A DNA stretch of 64,000 bases from positions 1 through 64,000 of the forward strand of contig MU401580.1 of assembly GCA_022579005.1 (NCBI GenBank). The letters run 5' to 3'. This stretch comes from Poronia punctata. Taxonomy: Eukaryota > Ascomycota > Sordariomycetes > Xylariales > Xylariaceae. This document shows positions 58,071-64,000 of the stretch, piece after piece. The first letter of the stretch is position 1; each line of letters opens with the position of its first letter. The notes beneath the pieces are model-generated. The model saw only the letters and a program-made list of their open reading frames with translations, was not told where the DNA came from and made no database searches. A program made the translations under genes and the position numbers.

Positions 58071-59850
58071 CGTAAACAGGGAGCAAGCGCTCCTCTCCGA
58101 CGTGAGGAACCGGCGAGAAATATGGAAGTTATCACAATGCAGGAGGAGGATATATGGGAGATAAGAGAGACAGAGAGACAGGGAGGGCCAATTGTAGTAA
58201 CGCGGTCTATTATATTATGCCTGGTTTCTTAGTAACACACTATCGTCAATAGACTCGATACACTGAAGGATCAGGTCATAAGATAGGTAAGAGGCGGACA
58301 ACAACTGCATATGCTTATGGAAACCGACTGAGCGCAACAGTATATTTAAGAATCTCGACAGCCCCTTGATTTCTTTACTTTTTATAGGAATACGCAAAGG
58401 ATGGCAATAGTACCCAGTACATGTAGATCAGCGTTCAAGTTCACCTGGGGATAACTTACATACGCCCCAACGTTACATACATACCTACCTACCCCACGTA
58501 TTACATCGGCAATAAAGATCTAGGTCTCCACAGGTACTTATGCATCTCTATCAACAGGTGTTGCATGGTAACTTAGCAGACAAGGTACCTAGGTAGGTAT
58601 GTAAGGTATGATGTATGTAAGACAGGATGTCGCTATGCTCCAAGTACCTACTTGGAGGGTAAAGGTAGGTAAGGTACATACCTAGTTACGACTGTTGTCT
58701 CCAGCATTCCTTCCATTTTGGTCAGTAGGTGGGGGTGACTCAAGTTACAGCGTTATCTTTAGGATTACTTTATATTTCAAGTATGAGTAGAGGTAGGTTA
58801 AGGTAACCTTAATCTACCTCCACTTAGCCTATAGAGTATATCTAACGCCAGATAAATCTATAATCCAATATTTGCTCTGTCCTAAAGATGTATATGTAGC
58901 TATATTATGTTGTGTGTAATTATATGTTTTACGTTGTATGTACTATCCTCTATTAACATTTACCTGTAAACTTGGTTATGCAGGCTTGCTACATGTATAG
59001 ATGTAGATACCGGTATCTCAATTTGCACGCACTTGAATCAATGAATTTATGATGTTGAATACCTTGGGGACCTACTGAGTTGTCTCTACAATAGCAAGTA
59101 CACATGCATACCTGTATCTATGTGTGCGCAAGACGGCCGTATCTCCGCAACAACCACCGCACTCATCCTAGAAGTGGAGGTAGGTACCTAGGCCTAGACA
59201 GGAAGCTCTATACAGTTCAACGCAACCAGAAACAGAACAGGACTGCCTCCTTTATCAACTCCTCTCAGTGTGATGGGGGTCATAGGGTCTTCCCCCGCCC
59301 CCAACCAACACCTACGTACATTTACATTCCTCTTTCATAGGTTGGAGTTTTAGGACGTGATTTGCAAGGAGGATGCCTGGTGTAAAGTACAGGGCGCACT
59401 AGGCCCAGTTATATTGTACCATGATCTTGAACATATGGGCAGTCTTGTGTGCAAAAGTACATACTACCTACATACATATGAGAAGTAAGGACAACCAAGG
59501 CACTTCCAGTTCTTAATTGCAACTACCTCGTAACAGAGGTATCTACTCACATACATGCAACCTTATTAGACAGGAGGAAAGCGCCCCATATGGCCTGGGC
59601 ATTAAAAGAAGGTCATTCTTGCTCAAAGCTCAACTCTACCAGCATCAAAGCTACACACAACAAGTTTTTTCCCCCGAGCTACACACCTTTACATACCTAA
59701 CCTACATTACAAACCTTGTCTTGCCTAGGCTTGACCTCTACAGTCAGCCCCCTGAGACCTTTGCCGTGAAACACGGACGACTTATCTCTGATCAGACCGT
59801 ACAACCGGCCTGTCCCGTCCCTTACCATATAAACCCTTGCCCTACGTACA
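58071..59850. other. Long divergent intergenic region rich in TACCTAGG words
   Basis: About 1.8 kb between the transporter start and the RidA-family gene start, so it holds both promoters. It has the densest run of TACCTAGGTA, TACATACCTACC and GGTAGGTA words in the window (especially 58480-58690). No coding exon was found. Confidence 0.55.
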
Positions 59851-60402
59851 ATGAGTGAGAAAACCCCAGTGGTCACCGACAAGGCCCCCAAAGCCTTGCC
59901 AGGCATCTACAGCCAAGCCATCAAAGCAAATGGTTTTGTATTTGTTTCAGGGGCTGTCCCCATGGACGCCGTTTCGGGTCAGATCATCTCTGGCGACATC
60001 CAGGCACACACCGTGAGTCGGCTTCTGTCTTCCATGGTCACGCTCGTGTAGGCCCCGCAAAGGCTATGATACAAAGCTCTGACTCAGATCTCCCCATAAT
60101 CTAGCACCAATGCATCAAAAATCTTTCAGCCATCCTCGAAGCCGCCGGGTCGGACATCTCTAAGGTCGTCAAGGTCAATGTCTTCCTTGCCAACATGGAC
60201 GACTTTGCCGCCATGAATGAGGTGTACAGCCAGTATTGGGGCGATGTGAAACCATGCAGAACGTGAGTCTCGGCGCCGCTGCCCCTCCGGTGGTCCTACT
60301 ACCGTCTAGAAGTCGATACTCATTGATATTGCCAGTTGTGTGGCCGTTAAGACCTTGCCCCTCAACGTGGACGTCGAGATCGAATGCACAGCAACTTATT
60401 AG
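59851..60402 (+). CDS. RidA/YjgF/YER057c-family reactive intermediate deaminase
   Basis: Exons 59851-60012, 60105-60262 and 60336-60402 (introns 92 and 73 nt) encode 128 aa, the normal size. RidA proteins (yeast Hmf1 and Mmf1) form trimers and hydrolyse 2-aminoacrylate and other reactive imines from amino-acid enzymes. The sequence has PKALPGIYSQAIKANGFVFV and SGAVPMDAVSGQIISGDIQA. These are followed by HQCIKNLSAILEAAGSDISK, VVKVNVFLANMDDFAAMNEV and YSQYWGD. The active-site Arg is in KPCRTCVAVKTLPL and the conserved Glu in VDVEIECTA. The N-terminus has no clear mitochondrial presequence, which favours a cytosolic form. Each junction preserves the frame and a conserved block. Confidence 0.92.
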
Positions 60403-63400
60403 TGTGCAGGCCTGGTCTATCTACTTCTACAATCTTGTTGCTGAGTTTTTTCTACCTTGGAGTGGCTTTGCACGCACCTCAAAACAACTAGGTTAGGTTA
60501 GAAAGTAAGGGCCTGTTTAAAAAGCTAAAAGTTTATAAGTAGAAAATGTTAAAACTTAGCTAATAGCAAAAAAAAAACATATAATTAAGTGTTTTATATA
60601 TAAAGAAGATGTAAAGGTTTTAGTAATAAAGTAGTTATAAGGTAATGTTGCTAGCGATTTTAAAGACTAGGTATATTAAATAACTTTTATTTAGTTAGCT
60701 AAGTAAGTAACTAAACTAGCTAAAAAGATTAAAAAAGGTATAACTAGTAAAGCTTTAGCTATTAGTTAGTATAGCTTTAGCTAGTATATAGTTTATATAC
60801 TAATAGCTTAGCAAGTATGTTTTTTAGCTAAGTGCTTTATTATACTGCTTTTTTTTAAGTTACTAGTTTTTAGCAATTTTAGTATTTATAAGTATATTTG
60901 CTAATTAAGCCCGCTTTTAATTTTTCTAGTTAAATAGCTTTATTATATTTTATAAGCTGTTTTTTTATTAACTTATTAGCTTATATTTAGCTTTATATAA
61001 TTCTTTTTTAATTTTATAACCTTATTTTTAATATTTGCTTTTTTAGTATTATTATTTTATTAAGCTGTTTATTAAGCAACTATTATTATGCTACTTTTAA
61101 AGCTTTTTTATTTTAAGTTTATATACTAGCATATGTTTTATATTAAACTAAGTTAATTATTTTTAAACTATAAAATTTTTAATTTTAACTATAATTTTAA
61201 TTAGCTAAATAATAACAAGCTAAAAATTATAATAATGCTTAGTAAAAAGCTTTACTAATACTATATTTTAAATATATATTTAAATTTTCGCATTTGCTAT
61301 TTTTACTATTTTAGCAATATTAACTATATTTAAAAAAAGAAACTATTATAGTTATTATATTATATATTTACTGCTTTTTTACTTTTTAGTTTATTAAATA
61401 TTAATTTTTTTTTAAATACTTTTTGCTTTAGTTAATATAGCTTAAAAGATTATATAGTATACTACTTATTTTTATATTAAAACTAAAACTATTTAGTAAA
61501 ACTATTAAGCTACTATTATTAAAGCTAATAATAAAAATAATAATAAAAATTAAAATAAAAATAAAAATAAAAATAGAAATAAAAATAAAAATAAGAATAN
61601 NNNNNNNNNNNNNNNNNNNNNNNNNNNNNNNNNNNNNNNNNNNNNNNNNNNNNNNNNNNNNNNNNNNNNNNNNNNNNNNNNNNNNNNNNNNNNNNNATAA
61701 AAATAAAAATAAAAATAAAAATAAAAATAAAAATAAAAATAAAAATAAAAATAAAAATAAAAATAAAAATAAAAATAAAAATAAAAATAAAAATAAAAAT
61801 GCTAATAAAAATGCTACCTTGCTAAAAAACGCTTTTATTACTATAAGTTAACATATATTTTACTTATTTAAAGTAAGCTTAGCTTTTTAGTATATAATTG
61901 CCTTTAAAAAAAAGCTAGTTATATTAGTTAAAAAAGGTGCTATATTACTATTTACTAAAAATTAGTTACTATTTATTATTTATTAACTATTATAGTTACT
62001 TTTTTTATAGTTTATACTTTTACTACTTATTTGCTAGTATAGTTACTAATACCTAGTAGTTTTATATTAGTAAATAAAAGCTTTTAGTTAATAACTTTAA
62101 TAATATTTTATATAAAGCCTAGTTTTTTATTTTTTTTAAAGTATTAAAATAGCCTTTTAAACGATTTAAATGCTTGCTTACGCTAATTATATATGCTTAT
62201 TTTAAAAGCTACTATAACGTAATTAGTATATATAGTAATTACGCTTTATATTATAAAGTAGCTATAAGACTAAAAAAGGCTAGCTTGATTTTTATTTCTA
62301 TATATATAGCTATTATTTTTGCGTTGCTTTTTAAAACCTAAATATCTAGCTATTTATTGTTTATATAATATACTAAGTTATGCTTTTTAAAATACTTTTA
62401 TAAAGCCGTAATTAATATAAAGCTTTTATAACCTAGTTAATGCGTTTACTTTAGCTAGACTTTTTTTAATATAAAGTTAAAAAAATCTTTAAAAATCTTT
62501 AATTTTATTATAATATTAATTTTGCTTAAATATAAAACTTATAAAAGCTTTTTTTATAAAGCAAACTATATATAAAAAATAAAAAGCTAAAAATTAATAA
62601 TACGCTTATATATACAAACGCGCTTAAGCTAAAAATGTAGTAAGTTTTTATAACTACTAATAATTTAACTAAAAAAGCAAAAATAAGATATTAGCTTACT
62701 TTAAACCTTAAAAACTACAAAAATTAGCTAAAAGCTTTAGTATAAAAATAATATATTATAAAAAGGCTTTAAAAATAGCTAAGTTATTATAGTTTAAAAC
62801 TAAGCAATAAAAGCTATATAAATTAAGCTATAAAGCTAAAATTATAAAATATAACCTAGCTAGCCTACTATTTTTAGTTTAATAAAGCTATAAAACTATA
62901 ATTTAAAAATACTTTTAATAGCAATTTAAAAAAACTAAAAATATAGAAAAGCTAATAAAAAACAAAAAAACTAAAAGAAATTAAATACTATAATAAACAA
63001 AAAAAGGTAGCGTATTTTATAAAGTATAAAAAAGGTTTGCTATACTTAAAGCTGCATATATGCAAGCTAGCAGTTAAAAACTAAAATAATTTAAAAATTA
63101 AATTTTTAATAAAAACTTTAAAAATTAACAGCTTGCTTAAGCAAAAACTTTTAAAATTTTAATTAAATATAAATACTAGCTAATACTTTTTTATTATATT
63201 TTTTTAAGTTAATACTAGCTTTTTAATATATTTATACTTTATTATTTTAGCTTATATTATTTTATATAGTTTCTTTTATTTAATATGTTGCTTTTTATAA
63301 AACTTTGCAGTTTTATAAATAAAAACTATAATTTAAGCTATTATTTTGTACTACTTAAACTTTTTACTTTAAAATAATACTAAAACAGTTTACTAAACTT

Positions 63401-64000
63401 TATTTTTACTTAAAAAGCAATATTTTTAACTATTTGCTTATACTTAGCTAGCTTTGTTTTGTTTTTTATTATTAATTTAAAGCTTAAAGCTTTTAAGTTA
63501 GCTAAAACTTTTATTTTGCTATTATTCTTTATTTAAAAACCTATTTTAACTTTTATTTTTAATACTTTAACTATAAGCTATAAAAACCTAACTTTAATTT
63601 TTACTAACTATTTTACTACTTTTTTGTATAACTTTTATAGTTTTTAACAATATATAACTTATTTTAACTTTTTAAAGCGTTTTAACCTTTTTTAAATAGT
63701 ATTAAATTAATAAACTAGCTTAAAAAGGTTTTTTACTACTTTAATAATTATTCTTTAATTTTAAAAGCTTATATTTAACTATTGCTTTAATATACTTTAA
63801 CTTATAAAGTTTATAAGTAGTTAACCTTTTTTAAAAAAAAACTATATAAATTAAAACATTGCTTATAACGCTATTAAGCGTTGTTTTTATTTAAATAATT
63901 TTAAGCAAAAGCTTTTTACTATTATTATACTTTATAACTATAAAAAATATTTTAATTAAATAATATTAAAAGCTTATATAAATACTTTTAGCAATATTAT
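60403..64000. repeat. AT-rich block, RIP-like, extending past the window
   Basis: After about 60500 the sequence is A/T dominated with stops in all frames to the end of the window. It begins at GGGCCTGTTTAAAAAGC. It contains a decayed repeat copy at about 60620-60890 related to 51180-51420, an AAAAAT microsatellite with an assembly gap, and no readable gene. Confidence 0.75.
61540..61800. repeat. (AAAAAT)n microsatellite containing an N gap
   Basis: Hexamer AAAAAT units run on both sides of 97 N (61600-61696). Units left of the gap include variants (AGAAAT, AAGAAT) and those to the right are perfect. The true copy number is unknown because the gap lies in the array. Confidence 0.95.

Overview
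This window looks like nuclear DNA of a filamentous ascomycete (Pezizomycotina, probably Sordariomycetes). Genes are monocistronic. Introns are short (about 53-260 nt), start GT, end AG, and often carry a TGCTAAC-type branch site. Products are typical of filamentous fungi: a SAT4/rhodopsin-fold membrane protein, a GMC oxidoreductase, DHA and Dal5-type transporters, and Rtc1, Rmd5 and Stb6-like proteins. GC-balanced gene islands alternate abruptly with AT-rich blocks that contain almost no C or G outside TA/TTA/AGC-like words. This is the bipartite pattern left by repeat-induced point mutation (RIP).

Layout. 1-2644: AT block ending in a 40-bp tandem array whose units regain C and G toward the genes. 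2.6-36.4 kb: main gene island, holding a SAT4-type membrane protein; a four-exon GNAT acetyltransferase hidden by introns; Rok1 helicase diverging from proteasome Rpn11; an unrecognised 386-aa protein; a GMC oxidoreductase; a CMP/guanine-deaminase-like enzyme; Rtc1 (SEA complex); a DapA-type aldolase; a membrane-anchored SGNH hydrolase; two Nudix hydrolases; a CPD photolyase; and a DHA-type MFS transporter. 36.8-38.3 kb: AT block with a fold-back inverted-repeat element. 39.6-41.3 kb: Mdm38/LETM1. 41.6-42.5 kb: AT block. 42.6-50.2 kb: Stb6-like protein, an AT block, Rmd5 (GID E3 ligase) and a UPF0658 Golgi membrane protein. 50.8-52.9 kb: AT block. 53.7-60.4 kb: a GNAT acetyltransferase, a Dal5/Tna1-type transporter with an apparent one-base frame problem, and a RidA-family protein. 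60.5-64 kb: AT block with an AAAAAT microsatellite and an assembly gap.

Most genes are unrelated housekeeping genes rather than a pathway cluster. The closest thing to a functional neighbourhood is 27.7-33.5 kb, where two different Nudix hydrolases and a photolyase lie in tandem on the minus strand; a joint role in nucleotide and DNA damage is only inference. I saw no tRNA, rRNA, CRISPR array, intact transposase or secondary-metabolite core gene. Splice junctions were placed by eye from GT/AG signals, reading frame and remembered family conservation; none was checked against transcripts.
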